This document shows positions 9,435 through 20,505 of a stretch of DNA of 64,000 nt, in pieces; the stretch's first letter is position 1, and every line of letters begins with the position of its first letter. Location: the NCBI GenBank assembly GCA_003427395.1, contig BFEA01000199.1, forward strand, positions 2,006,752 through 2,070,751. Direction: 5' to 3'. The position numbers were made by a program, and so were the translations under genes. Below the pieces are notes generated by a model, which worked only from the letters and a program-made list of their open reading frames with translations, was not told the origin of the DNA and searched no databases. The DNA comes from Chara braunii. Lineage: Eukaryota > Streptophyta > Charophyceae > Charales > Characeae.

Positions 9435-10119
9435 AGCTGGACCATTCGCCATGGAAACAATGTCCAACTTGTCTTTATGATATACACGAACAGGTTGCAC
9501 AACTACTTCTCTCTTCGTTTGGCCAGATGACTAGGCCATTCGCCATGGAAACAATGCCTGGTCGCCCTGAGCTGTTTAATATCCAAAATTTTAGTATTTC
9601 TCTGACTTTGTTTTCAAAAGAAAAGGCAAATATGGGCAGGGGACTGAACCATTCACAGTAGAAACAATGTTCAGTCTACCCAGACTATTTCCATTTATAC
9701 TTTGTATTTTCTTTTTTTTCTTCTTAATGATATGACTTAACGCTGAACCATTCACAGTAGAAACAATGCCTAGCTGCTAGTTCACATGCAAATATGCATA
9801 AAGTACTTTCCTTTATACTCAGTTTAATTTATGTGCGTGGTTTTCAGGCTAAACCATTCACCATGCAAACAATGTTTAGCCTTAGACAAAAAATTCTCCC
9901 TCATAATAAACACGAATTTAAACCCCTTCAATCAGACAAACTCTTAGAGTTAACTAGAGTAAACAGACCATTCACTGTAGAAACAATGTCTGGTCCTTCA
10001 GAAAACAATTAGATAAACATAGCAACCAGGCCATTCACAATAGAAACAATGCCTGGTCCTTCAAAAAACAACCAAATAAACATAGCCCTGAGCCATTCAC
10101 AGTAGAAACAATGCTCAGG
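9435..10119. repeat. array of eight hairpins with constant loop and variable stems
   Basis: Eight copies of CCATTCRCNRTRGAAACAATG occur (first C near 9442, 9536, 9649, 9748, 9854, 9968, 10031 and 10093). The bases on either side of each copy can pair with each other, yet differ between copies. Examples are GACTGAA/TTCAGTC (9642-9676), GGCTAAA/TTTAGCC (9847-9881), ACCAGG/CCTGGT (10025-10057) and CCTGAG/CTCAGG (10087-10119). Inside the stem, CATT pairs with AATG, leaving one bulged C on the 5' side in every copy. Copies 4 and 6 pair less well. Spacing is 94-114 bp, then 62-63 bp. Confidence 0.85.
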
Positions 10120-10206
10120 CTTTGGTTGACCCTTCCAAACGCATGCAAAACTGCCTTCCTCCCACCTTCCCCCAGTTTATCCCTTTATCTGCTTTCAGTC
10201 AGAATA

Positions 10207-10274
10207 AAGAAGGAACTTGAACTTCACTGTCACACATTCTAAGAAGGAACTTGAACTTCACTGTCACACATTCT
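10207..10274. repeat. 34-bp perfect tandem duplication
   Basis: AAGAAGGAACTTGAACTTCA followed by CTGTCACACATTCT occurs twice head to tail (10207-10240 and 10241-10274). Confidence 0.95.
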
Positions 10275-11966
10275 TTCCCTTTAGTCTGGTTATGTCTTAA
10301 AGAGAAAGTAAAAACCATAGTGACAACACATGCATACCGCAATCATACTACAGGGAGATGGACAAACATGGGTAGTAGTGGGTTATACAGATAAAAATGA
10401 TTTACCTAAAGGTTCCCTGCCTCCAGAACCTCGCCTAGGTTCCGGCAGAGCTCCCGCAATTGGTGGGTGGACTCCCCACAGAGTCTTGACGCGGACCTAC
10501 AGGTTGCAATCCCGCCTGCCGCCTTCCTCTCAGAACCAATAGACTAGACTTAGAGTAAGGGAAGCACGAAGAGAAGGGTTTGAGTCTCTCAGATCCAGGA
10601 GAGATGCACTCAACTCGCGTGAGAGGGCCTTGTAATCTTCATACGCTTGAGGGCCCCGCAATGGCGACCAGTTATCAACTCAGTTAATGAAGTTACAACT
10701 GCTGAAGTAACTCTCCTTACGCTATATCGCCGCCTTCCTTAATGTATCTGCAGCTATGCTGTGCAGAATAGCCTTACTCAAAACATGCACTTTGTGCTTG
10801 CTCCGCGTCAAGAAATATAGAAGTACACAGCGACCTTACGCAACAAGGTGCAGGGGATGCAGTGAGTACAGCGACACATTGGCCTGCATAGTAATCTGCC
10901 CGGTCTTTCCTGCAACCGCACAGCCACCGGTAGTGACTGCTGCAGCAGCCTGTACCCCGCGATACACACTGTAGTCCACAACAAACACCGTGACACATTG
11001 TGGTCGCACAGTAGTTCAACTACCTTTCCCGCCAGTAGCACTACCTAGCAGCAAACGCAGTGGCCCACAACAATGGCCAGCAGCATCAACAGCAGTCTAG
11101 CGGCACACAACGGCCCGCAGTCCACAACAGTGTACGACAACGGAGAACCGTGCGCAGCAATACGCAGCTCTTACGGGCATCCACCACAGTCAACCTCAGC
11201 AGTTGTAGCTAGTAATAGTCTGCAGCAGTTTGCTTTAGTCGGTAGCAGCTCCAACTGGACACTCAACAAAAGACCCAAAAACACAGTGCCTAGTAGAACA
11301 ATAACGGCCTAACTGGCCGCAGTCCTCCCTGCCGCCATGGCAGTCCGGCCTCGATCTAGCAACCCGGGGTGTCTTCCAAGGTGAGGGCGGACGTTGAGTA
11401 CACAGACCACCACCGCATGTAGGTATGTGTTTTCGTAGTCGGCGTTCATATGGAGCTCAAAATCAAACCTGATCCAGCAGCTTAATTCTCAGTGCCCCCC
11501 GCTCTCACCTACAATTGTCTTAAAAGGGTGAGAGTACCTGGCCCCTATCATGGCCAGGTTCAACTGTATACCGCAAAACCAACAGGTAAGTATCCAGCTA
11601 TGTTGCTGCCTCGTGACACTTTCGTCGAGTTGATGAGCGAGTTCGAACGAAGCTTCTGCTAGGACGTGGAGGGGCACGCTGTCTCACCCTCGACTCGCAT
11701 CACACCACTCCCACCGACAACATGAGCTTCGCATCGTTCGTCCGATAGGTCCCTACTCCCGTGGCTGCCACACGCTATTCAGAGGAGCATCGCACCGGCC
11801 CGCAGGTATGTCGCCACCTTCTAAAGAAGCAGCTGGTCAAGAAAACGAATGAATCTTCTGCTAAATAACGGTTAGGTGCATCCGAGTCCTTCCTTTTATC
11901 TCCCTCAACCGCGCAGTCCGTATCACTTATACCGACTAAACTACACCTCAAATCAAAATCTAAGAT
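10275..11966. other. non-coding, CA/CAG-rich imperfect repeats
   Basis: At 10800-11250 there are many imperfect CAGTAGT/CACAAC/GCAGCA words, like an eroded minisatellite. Short frames in several phases are an effect of that composition. No gene or RNA was recognised. Confidence 0.45.
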
Positions 11967-12589
11967 GGCCATTCGATTCGGAATGGCCCGAAACCTCCGT
12001 TAAGCATTTTAGATTGTAAACATCAGCCATGGAACGAACGGGATATGCCATTCCCGCCCCCCTGCCATATCCCCTTTCCGACAGCTACGCGTAACACTTT
12101 TTCTCACTAACTTCTGATCCACTAACTCCCCGCCCAATCTAACTACATCTTTGGATTCGCCTACCTTAAAAACACTAATCTACTATCTTCTTTCACTCGA
12201 ATCCATCGAGAATCGAGTGAAATTTCGATTTTTCATTCCCTACCCTCTCTCCTCCCGTCAGTCACTACGCACGACTTTTTCTGCCTAACTCTTTCCTAAC
12301 TAACTCCTCATTTACTAACCCACTACTAATTCTGATTGCATAATCGGGGTCGCCATCCCCCAAAACCCCCAATTTGACTCCTCTCTCGCTTGTTTCCACC
12401 AGGAAACGAGCGAGATCTTCGCTTTTCTCACTCGGCCATAGCCGCTTCCTTGAGGGTCCCGCGCACGACACTTCCCCAATAACTTCTTCTATACTAATTT
12501 TCGCCCTATTCTAACCATAAATCTAGGTTCGCCCATCGTAGAAACCCTTACTTAGGACCTTTCCCCACCCGATTCTGTAAAGAATCGGG
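11967..12589. repeat. series of hairpins within diverged repeats of about 150-195 bp
   Basis: Hairpins occur at five places. GGCCATTC/GAATGGCC is at 11967-11988 and GGGATATG/CATATCCC at 12040-12073. TTTCACTCGA/TCGAGTGAAA is at 12191-12222 (10-bp arms). A 14-bp arm pair with one T-G is at 12384-12415. CCCGATTCT/AGAATCGGG is at 12568-12589. The last four are 151, 193 and 184 bp apart. Between them recur related blocks such as CGCAYGAC...CTAACT...ACTAAYTCC. The hairpin sequences differ completely while the pairing is kept. Confidence 0.65.
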
Positions 12590-14435
12590 GGAGATATCGA
12601 ACTTTCTCCTCCCACCTGCCCAACTCGCTTCTGCCATAGCTTATTTCCTTCCATGCATGTATCCAGCGCGCATTCCTGTCTCGATTCGTTTTCTTCTCCT
12701 TCCTTAGCTCTAACGCCCGACGCTGGCCTGCCTTCGCCCACTTACTGCTACCAGTCTCCCCCGATGCCTACCATCCTCCGCCTCTCATAACCCGNCTCTC
12801 TCCGCACGCGCCCTGTGTCTTTCCTCCTGCGCATGTACCCGGCCTGAGTTCGCGACCCGATTCATCCTCCTCCCACCGACCGGGATCGTCATCCTCTCCC
12901 AGCTGCTAGCGCAGCGGCCGACCGTAGCGGACCCACGACGCCCAACACTGTTTGACGGGCGGCCTGGCCCGCCCTATCGCAGTGGCTAGCCCCACCGCAT
13001 CTGCCTCCAATAGTCAGCGCCTTCCGAGTTTGCTACCCCGCTGCGCTGAAACAGCACTCCCGCATGACTTCCGTAGGAGTCAATAAACGGCCGGGCGCCG
13101 CTCCTTGCTTTATTCTTTCCGAAACTTCGTTAGTCCCCCCCCCCATTTTTCCATTTGCCTTATGCTTGAGTCCGCCGAAACAGCTCCAGCTATCCTGAGG
13201 AAACTTCGGGGGGGGGCCTGCTGCTAGACGGATCGACTAGTCTTTCGTCCCGACTGTAGCGCCCAGGCCTATCCCGCCCAGGAACACCTTACCTCTACGG
13301 GGTCCCAAAGGGCATGCTCACACTCAAACCGCATCCCCTTCCGTAAACAAATGCTACGCGCGGGCGGGACTACTCTCCACTGTGAGCCCCACCCTACCCA
13401 TCTCTCATAGAAAGCTACGGGGCCGGGTCTACCTTCTGCCCAAGCGAGGGCCTTGGTAAGAACGGTCCTACGCAGATCCTTTGTGGTAGTAACAAAACAT
13501 TTCAACTGAGAACTTCAAGCCTGGGACGGAGGAAAACCCCGTGGGCATACCCAAGTTGCCCGTGGCTTTGCTTAGTGCGGCGCCTAGCGCCATAGCCATG
13601 CCAGTCTTATCTGTATCATTCCAATTTTAACGGATGTCCCGAAGGACACAGCCTGGGCCGCGGGGTCAATCAGCCCCGGCCCTCAGGCAATTCGAAATAT
13701 TTGGTCTTACTCATCAAGGCCCATCATCTGGGTTTGAACACGGTCTGTATTTCAACAGTTCAATGGTGTACCCAGTCAGTTAGGCTCTTGGGTCTGTCAC
13801 ACCCCTACCGCGCCGCGTCCCAAGACCGAACGGTATCGCACTTCCAGCGCGGCCTTATCTCAGCCCCGGTACTGTGTTCGAAGCGGGATGCGCACAGGGA
13901 GGAGAACGAAAAAAGTTATAAGAAAAATAAAGGCTTAATACATAAATAAGAACCAGGAAAAAGCGGGACGAACTACAAATACCTCGCCTCCCCCGTGGGT
14001 CGTGTCCGGCATCGCGCCCACTAACAAAACTGAGGGGGATAGCCCCGTCGGGCTGTCAACCCCTCAGGTTTTGCTCCACGCTGCTCCGCTGCCGCTACGA
14101 CGTCGCCCACTGGCCTCGATCCCCGAACCTCCATATTAACAATCCGTTGTCGTAACCTATAGGGCTATGCCCAAGCCTGGGACCAATGCCCGCAGGGTAC
14201 CATACAAGGCAGTGCGGCGCGGCGCCTTGGGTCAATAAACCGGCCGCGCGGCTCCCAGCGTCCGCGCTGGCTCGCTTATACCGTGCCATAATCGCCCCGC
14301 GCGCCATCCTACGACACCCCGCTCTCCGCTCTCCGCACTAAGTCGCGCCGTCGTTGTCGATGCCGTCGTCGGGGTCGCTCTCCGCATGGGCGCTCGACTC
14401 GTAGCCATCAAAAGAAAGCCTCTCCTAACTCATCT
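12590..14435. other. GC-rich non-coding sequence
   Basis: C-runs (13134-13143), G-runs (13209-13217) and short GC-rich palindromes are present, but no coding frame with recognisable content. It ends where LINE RT-domain coding begins on the minus strand. Confidence 0.45.
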
Positions 14436-17230
14436 GTGAACAACGTCAAATAAACAAGAGTTGGGTTGGAAGTAAGTCTGAAATCAAAATCCAACAGACA
14501 CTTTGCTAAAGCTTTTCACGTGGCAGATTCTTCAACAAAGAGCAATCTAATCAGCCATTTGGTGAGAAGGGCCCGAGTTTGCAAATCCGGATCTAGTACT
14601 GCCAAACCACCTTTGTTCTTTTTTTGTATGATTTTGTTCCAAGCTACTTTAGAAAGAAAATAAGGGTCTGTTGTTTTTTCTTTCCAAATATAGTTTGCAG
14701 CTGTTTGCTTGAGATGTTTGTACACAGAAGGTTGCAATACACAAATAAAGTGTTCGTACCAACGTTTGGAAAAAAACGGCATTGTTGATGGTGAGCACAC
14801 GTCCATACACGGCGACACCTTTGGTCTTAACCCAAGATGCGAAGACTGCATTAATGAATGTTATAAGTTGATCTATGGGTTTGTCGATATGTCCATCAAA
14901 ATTGACATCATATCCCAGCAAACGTTGAGTATCAGCAGAGGCAGTTATTTGGAGGCCCCAATGGACAGGGGGAGGGCAGTGAGAAGGCACCCACACGACT
15001 GTTTTTTGCCAATTAATTTTGGTTTCGAAGACTATAGTGAAGAGGAGGATGGTGCGTTTGAGATCATCGAAAACGTGGTTTTGGAGCAAAAGAAAGAGCG
15101 ACGTGTCATCAGTAAAAGACTGTCGTTTCACATGTTGACCTGGGGGAAAGTGCAATCCAATGATGCAGGGGTCAACGCGGATTATACAATGCAGTGAGTG
15201 CCTCAATGTATAAAATGTACAAATAAGGGGCAAGATGGCACCCGTGTCGTACTGATCTATACAAAGTAATTGGTTCAGAAAGTTTGTCATTTATGTACAA
15301 ACGACCAGTGGCGCCCAGGAAAAAAACGCGCACACAAGCGATAAACTTTGGCCCAAAGTTGAGCCGGTGGATAAGTAAAAAAAAAAAATCCAAGTTGACT
15401 CGGTCATAAGCTTTTTCGAAATCAAGAAGCAGTACATCGACCGGGTTTTCTGTTCTATTAATATACTTCATGCCTTGAGCTACTGCCATAGTTGTGTCCA
15501 GTATTTGTCGACCCTGCAGAAAACTCGTCTGATCGGTGTGGATGAGGCCGGACAAAATATTTGAACGCAGTTGGCTAACACTCTTGAGACAACTTTATAG
15601 AAAGTCGTAGCAAGAGTGATGGGGGTTTGTTGCATATCTGAGTTTTTGCCATTTTTTGTGGATGAGAGTGAGGATCCCTTGAACCTGTGTGCGTGGCATA
15701 GGGTGTATGTTGGCAAGTGCAGTCAGTAGTTCGGCTATCTCTCGGATGAGCGCGAGAGAGCATTGTCTCAACAATTCCGTGGGGATCCCATCAATACCTG
15801 ACGCTTTTCTTTGAGGCAATTGCCAGATTGCTTGGCCGATCTCAAGATGTGTGAAAATTGTATCTACAACCATTTTTTGTTGGTCTGTGAGGCCTGACGG
15901 AAGCCAAATGCGAGTTTGACAATGAGTTTTCATGCGATCAGTATAGAGAGGTGATGTGAAGAGGTCTGTATAGAACTCAAAAGTATAAGACATAATATGG
16001 TCAGTAGTATGAGCATACAACAGATAATCGTCAAAAAGGTGTTCCAACTCTAGAACTAGGTTGTCTGAGTTTGTGGCTCGGCTCTGCCCAAAATGGGCCT
16101 TTGTCATTTTATTTCCAGTTTTAAGCCATTTGTGGTTTTACTTAATGCAGAAGATTTGTGCATGCGCCGGTATGTTTGCAACGAGGAATAATATTGAAGT
16201 TTATACAAATCTAGAAGAGAAGAGTGGAGAGGGTAGAGCCAGCCATGAGATTGAGAGTATCTTGGAGGGAATGTGATTGTTTGTTCAATCAGACCAGTCG
16301 CCTGATCTAGGCAACTTTGATTTTCCCATGTTGAGCAAGGGAGTCCAAAACCACCTCCAATCGACGAGGGGGCAGGAAATGAGGTGGCATAGTAGAGAGG
16401 TTTTGTTTTTATATTTGCAACACCTGTTTTATGAATTGTTGATCTCTACTTAGCCAAGCATGTAAGTGGGCAAGGTCACGGTGTCTAGTGATGTGGAGTC
16501 CTCGTTTAAGAGTAACCATTAAGGGTAAATGGTCCGAGCCAGTGGAGGGAAGGACCTCCACCTGTTGCAGTAGTGGCAACAAGGCAACTATGAGATAACA
16601 AATATCCAGCCGACTATGGGGCAATCTTTGTGAAGCAGTCAGGGAAGTCCCAATCCATGTAAAGATAGGGTCATGCAAATTAAGATGGCGAAGTGCATCT
16701 GTCCATTCCCTCTGCGTGGCCATCGCAGTCAGTTGCAATGTTGCAGAAGTAGGTTGTTGCATTGTAGTAGAACAAATATCAAGCTGAAGAAATATGTTTC
16801 AATCACCGATCAGAAGAAGGCGGTCAATAGAGGGGGTTGTTACCGGTAGGAAGTGAAAAAAGGTGGATCTGTGTTTCGATCCGCCGGGGCGTACACATTG
16901 AATACCCCTCACAGCAGTCCGCCCATTTAAAAAACGACCCATATTCACTTTCCTTCATAATCCCAGGAGTAGTCACGAAAGGTGATGGGCAAGTTGGGTT
17001 TAAATAATATGGTTACCCCACCTTTTGTGCCAACTGCGGGTGCCAAAAACTGTGCACCACGCCACCATGATAATTGTGCATTGATTGCCTATCTGTTCAG
17101 TTTGGTTTCCTATAGATAGACAATTGCAGTGCCGTTATTCCTAGCCACTGTTTTGATAAGGGAACGTTTGTGTGCCACCTGTCGTGTTCCCAGACCACAG
17201 ATATTCCAAGATAACACTTTTAGTTTATCC
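14436..17230 (-). pseudogene. L1-like LINE ORF2: endonuclease plus reverse transcriptase, decayed
   Basis: Read on minus, this encodes an APE-type endonuclease then an RT. Endonuclease landmarks are AWWRGAQFLAPAVGTKGGVT (about 17065), LLLIGD then N (about 16800), SRLDICYL (about 16605) and GSDHLPLMVTL (about 16535-16505). RT landmarks are QRKASGIDGIPTELLR (about 15810), DVLLLDFEKAYDRV (about 15440-15400) and RHGCHLAPYLYILYIEAL (about 15230-15175). The catalytic box is FTDDTSLFL, and the thumb region is NYIWKEKTTDPYF...AWNKII (about 14690-14630). Endonuclease and RT are split over at least four frames by frameshifts and stops, so it is inactive. The C-terminal domain is missing here and is probably the fragment at 6203-6860. 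It follows ORF1 (18049-19161) on the same strand. Confidence 0.85.
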
Positions 17231-17529
17231 ATTCAACGAGGACCAGTTAGGAAGGGGGAGATTAGTGCAAAAAATGAGTGTAGAGAGAGGGGAGTAAAAA
17301 AGGAAGAAAGAGAAAAGAAAGAGAAAATAAAAAGTGAGTGGAAAGTAAAGGGGTAAGTAAATGAGCTAGAGGAGTTAGAAATTGTTAGAAATTGTTAGTA
17401 AGGAGATTGTGCAGGAAGAGGCAGGAATCAGTCAACCCATTTCTGCATCATGAGTCCCGCGAAACCTGGTTCAAAAAGCTTAAACTGGGGCGGCATACAA
17501 CGATTTACCTCACGGAGGAGCTTTGTTGT

Positions 17530-17997
17530 TCACAGCCCACCAAGCTGCATGGTGAGGGCCGTGGGGTTATCCAAGGCAGAAAAATTCCGCCAAGGTATCC
17601 AATGTGCGTCAAGCATATTTGCCACCTCCTGCCTCCCCTTAGGTCGTCGGGCATCAATAAAGAGGAAGAGAAGCGATATCTCCTCTCCGTTTGGGTATGT
17701 CTTCAGAATCTTAATCCATTGGACCTCAGGCCACTTGCGCAGCCGATAACCCGGTCCCAGGCATTTCTGGATCTCTGTTATGGTTTCATCTATATTGAGC
17801 TCTGCATCGCAAGGCACATGAGGTATGTAGAGCACATAGTTCTCTTGTCGTGCCATAAGCAAGCTCAACTCTTCCTCGTTCCACGCCATAATGAGTGGGA
17901 AGACTAAGAAGGGAGGCAATGTGGTCTTCATGTTCATCCAATCTCCGCCCGACTGGCATGCAATGTTGTTGCTGATGTTGTTCTCGCGAGTCGTCAC
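17530..17997 (-). pseudogene. open frame between LINE ORF1 and ORF2
   Basis: A 155-codon frame lies on the LINE's strand. It contains ENYVLYIPHVPCDAELNIDE and KWPEVQWIKILKTYPNG. It may be the end of ORF1 or the start of ORF2 displaced by a frameshift. I do not recognise a domain. Position and strand tie it to the LINE. Confidence 0.4.
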
Positions 17998-18048
17998 GTG
18001 TGTCCCCCTAAGCTCCGAGTCCAGATTTCGAAGGTCCTGTTGGTTCTG

Positions 18049-19161
18049 TCACAGATCCTCTCTCCTGTACTCCAGAGGAGCCCACCCCCCGCCCGCCACC
18101 ACCACCCCTCCCTTTACTCCCCCCTCCACCACCCCCTCTACCCCCACTCCTGTGATACAGGAAGTAGTTATCTCCTCTGGATGCACGAGATTTGTCCAAT
18201 CTAGATTCGCCCATTTTTTCGGTTTCTTCGCTGTGTCTCGTGCAATCCGCACATCTACGTCATTGAGGGGGGCTTGTGGAATCAAAGCTTGTCCCGATGT
18301 TTCCTCCACTGCCTGACGAATGATGTCTGCCCATTGGTCAGGCGACACATTCTCCAAACAGCGACCATTGACCGAAGGATGGCCATACCACATATGGACT
18401 GCACACCAAGGGGTGTCTTGAGTGACGACTTCGAGCTTCAACAATCCCTCAGTGCTGTGGATGTTGATCGTAGGTTGTATCTCCCCTCGAGCCGCCATTT
18501 CCAAATCGTATCGACGATTGACCAGGCGTGGTTCATTTTTGCGCTTCTCCAAAGGTTGAGATCGAATGACTCGCCCGTATTGAGATTCAATCGCCGCTTG
18601 CAGAGAGTTGAGTGCTAGACAGGGAACTTTAAGTACCCTGATCCAGTATCTCCCCTCTTGCTCAGTCTGCCTGTCCCGTTTCAATTCATTGGGAGTCAAC
18701 CATGGTCGAAATCTGACTTTGTATTCACCACCTTGCCAATTGATCTTTCCCTCCCTCAAATCATTGACCAACCAATCTCGTTGCCTCGTGGTCGGGGCGA
18801 GATACTATATCACCGATGCCCTTTCTGGTTTGACTCGGTCGTTCAGTCCCCCAGTCAACGACTCGTCCCATTTGGACTCAGTCCGTCGAACCCAGTCTTC
18901 TTTCCCTTGGAAAGTCATGTCCGGACCTCATTCTACAAACAATACCATAACCCCGTGTGATTTGAGATAATTTATCTGGAGTTTTCAGTATTTATTGTCT
19001 AGATGTATATCTAAAGTGTTTTGTGTCGGGTTGATTCCAAATTGGATATATTTTCGAGCCAGATCTGGGTTTTTATCGCTGGTGAGAAAACAATTGGAGA
19101 TCGTGTCTTTCAATTGTTTTTCCTCAGTAGGCGAGATGGTTGATTGTTGTTCGACTGCCAT
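18049..19161 (-). pseudogene. L1-like LINE ORF1 (RNA-binding type), three stops
   Basis: It starts at an ATG at 19161 (MAVEQQSTISPTEEKQLKDT) and stays in one frame to 18049. It is broken by two TGA codons and one TAG, all explicable as G-to-A or C-to-T changes. The middle (GEYKVRFRPWLTPNELKRDR, then YWIRVLKVPCLALNSL...QYGRVIRSQP) resembles the DUF4283/RRM-like core of plant L1 ORF1 proteins, which coat LINE RNA. A Val/Gly-rich low-complexity stretch lies near the C-terminus (18090-18160). Assignment rests on position upstream of ORF2 and on this core. Confidence 0.65.
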
Positions 19162-20233
19162 GTCTCTAAGAGAAGGAAAACTCTGGTAGAGCGTGTGGGG
19201 TCCCTAGTGCTTCCTATGCTGAAAAGCTCAGCAAGTAGGCGGTTTTTCTCCCACTGATTCTAACCAGTTATCCGTGAAGCTGATGTAGAGGATCACGGAA
19301 GATGAAGCGGTGATGATAAAGAAAAACCTAATATAGCCTTGAAAGAAAATATCCGATGATGATAAAGAAAAACCTAATATAGCCTGGAAAGAAAATATCT
19401 AGCGAGGCTGTTCCGAAGAGAAAAGCAAGGTTGCAGAAAGCATGCTAAGCAGGAAAGTAGTAATAATCGGTAGCGACCTCAACAGATGCAGGAGACGATA
19501 TTTGATGAAGATCAAGAAGGGATAGGTCGCACAAAGACCAGTTAAGAGTACTAGAAAGAAACAGACCAGACAAGTACGTGAAAGGCAATAAAGGATTCTC
19601 ATTCGGGAGACTTTATGCCTCTTATAAAGAGAAACTCAGACCTAAGAAAACAAAAAAAAAAATTGCAATCCCAATTCTCTGATATCCCCCTTCCGATTGT
19701 AGTGATCGGAGGAGGGGAATGAAGGATAAAATCAGGCACAATCTGAGAAGAGGGCAGATCGTGAATAGAGAAAGAAAGAGCTTACAAGAAGCGTCACCTC
19801 AGCCGCTATCAGATCTCACCACATCAGCTGTCATGCCACGTCTTACTTCGCCAAAATTAAATCCAAAAGCGTCGTGTGAGCGGACCTAAGTGAAAGCGAT
19901 GGAAAAGGCGCAGGAGTGACAATCAAACGCAATATAGGTTGCAAAAGAAATTACTCCACTCGTTACGTATCTAGTGACCGAGCGTGTCGAACGCGCCGAT
20001 CAAGTGATATATAGCGTGTTTGTAAGCACGTCGCCCCCGCTCCCAACGCGATTGGTTGGTGACGTTAGACAGACTCCACAGCCAAAACAAGGCTATGGTC
20101 GTCGCGGGTGGCAGGGCGACTTGCGTATGGTGGCCTCAGGTTGTACGACCTGCTCGGAGGTCTCGGACCACAGCGTTAAGCCGCCACGTGACGTGTCCTT
20201 TGGTAAGGAATTTTTGTGTGACCCTGAGGCAAA
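19162..20233. other. 5' leader of the LINE and flank
   Basis: Upstream of LINE ORF1 on minus. It contains a 46-bp tandem duplication (19311-19402) with TGATGATAAAGAAAAACCTA and ATATAGCC...GAAAGAAAATATC. No other feature is recognised. Confidence 0.5.
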
Positions 20234-20505
20234 AGTTGTTCAGTTTATTTTCCTGCATAACATAATGTTTTTTTTTTATTATTATTATTTTTATGGGACC
20301 TTCCGTGGTCCTTGCATGGCCGGGCTACCTGGGACTGGTAACCTAGAAAAAATCAGAAACTTTATAGGCTGCCATAATGGCCCGGGGCCACTTGCCCGAC
20401 CATTGTTCAATTTATTTTTTGCATAACATTGTTTTTTTTTCCATATTTTTTAGATTTTTTTTTTTCTTTTTTTTCTTGTCCGGACCTTCCCTGGTCCTTA
20501 GAGGT
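20234..20505. repeat. about 167-bp tandem duplication
   Basis: Two copies share GTTCARTTTATTTT, GCATAACAT and a T-rich block, then GGACCTTCC(G/C)TGGTCCTT. They start at about 20237 and 20404. The second copy has an expanded poly-T. Confidence 0.75.

Larger units (their letters stand above)
6861..14435. other. about 7.5-kb non-coding, structured-repeat region interrupting a LINE
   Basis: Between the two parts of a minus-strand LINE lies a block without any convincing coding frame. It contains a 122-bp tandem array, an eight-member hairpin array, a 34-bp duplication and a second set of hairpins. It also has GC-rich low-complexity sequence with single-base uncertainties at 7072 and 12795. No LTRs, primer site or target duplication could be recognised. 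The boundaries (about 6.86-6.91 and 14.40-14.44 kb) are set only by where LINE coding similarity stops. It could be one non-autonomous element or several superposed insertions. Confidence 0.45.

Noticed and set aside
14709-15197. 162-codon plus-strand frame
   Set aside because: Antisense of the LINE reverse transcriptase.
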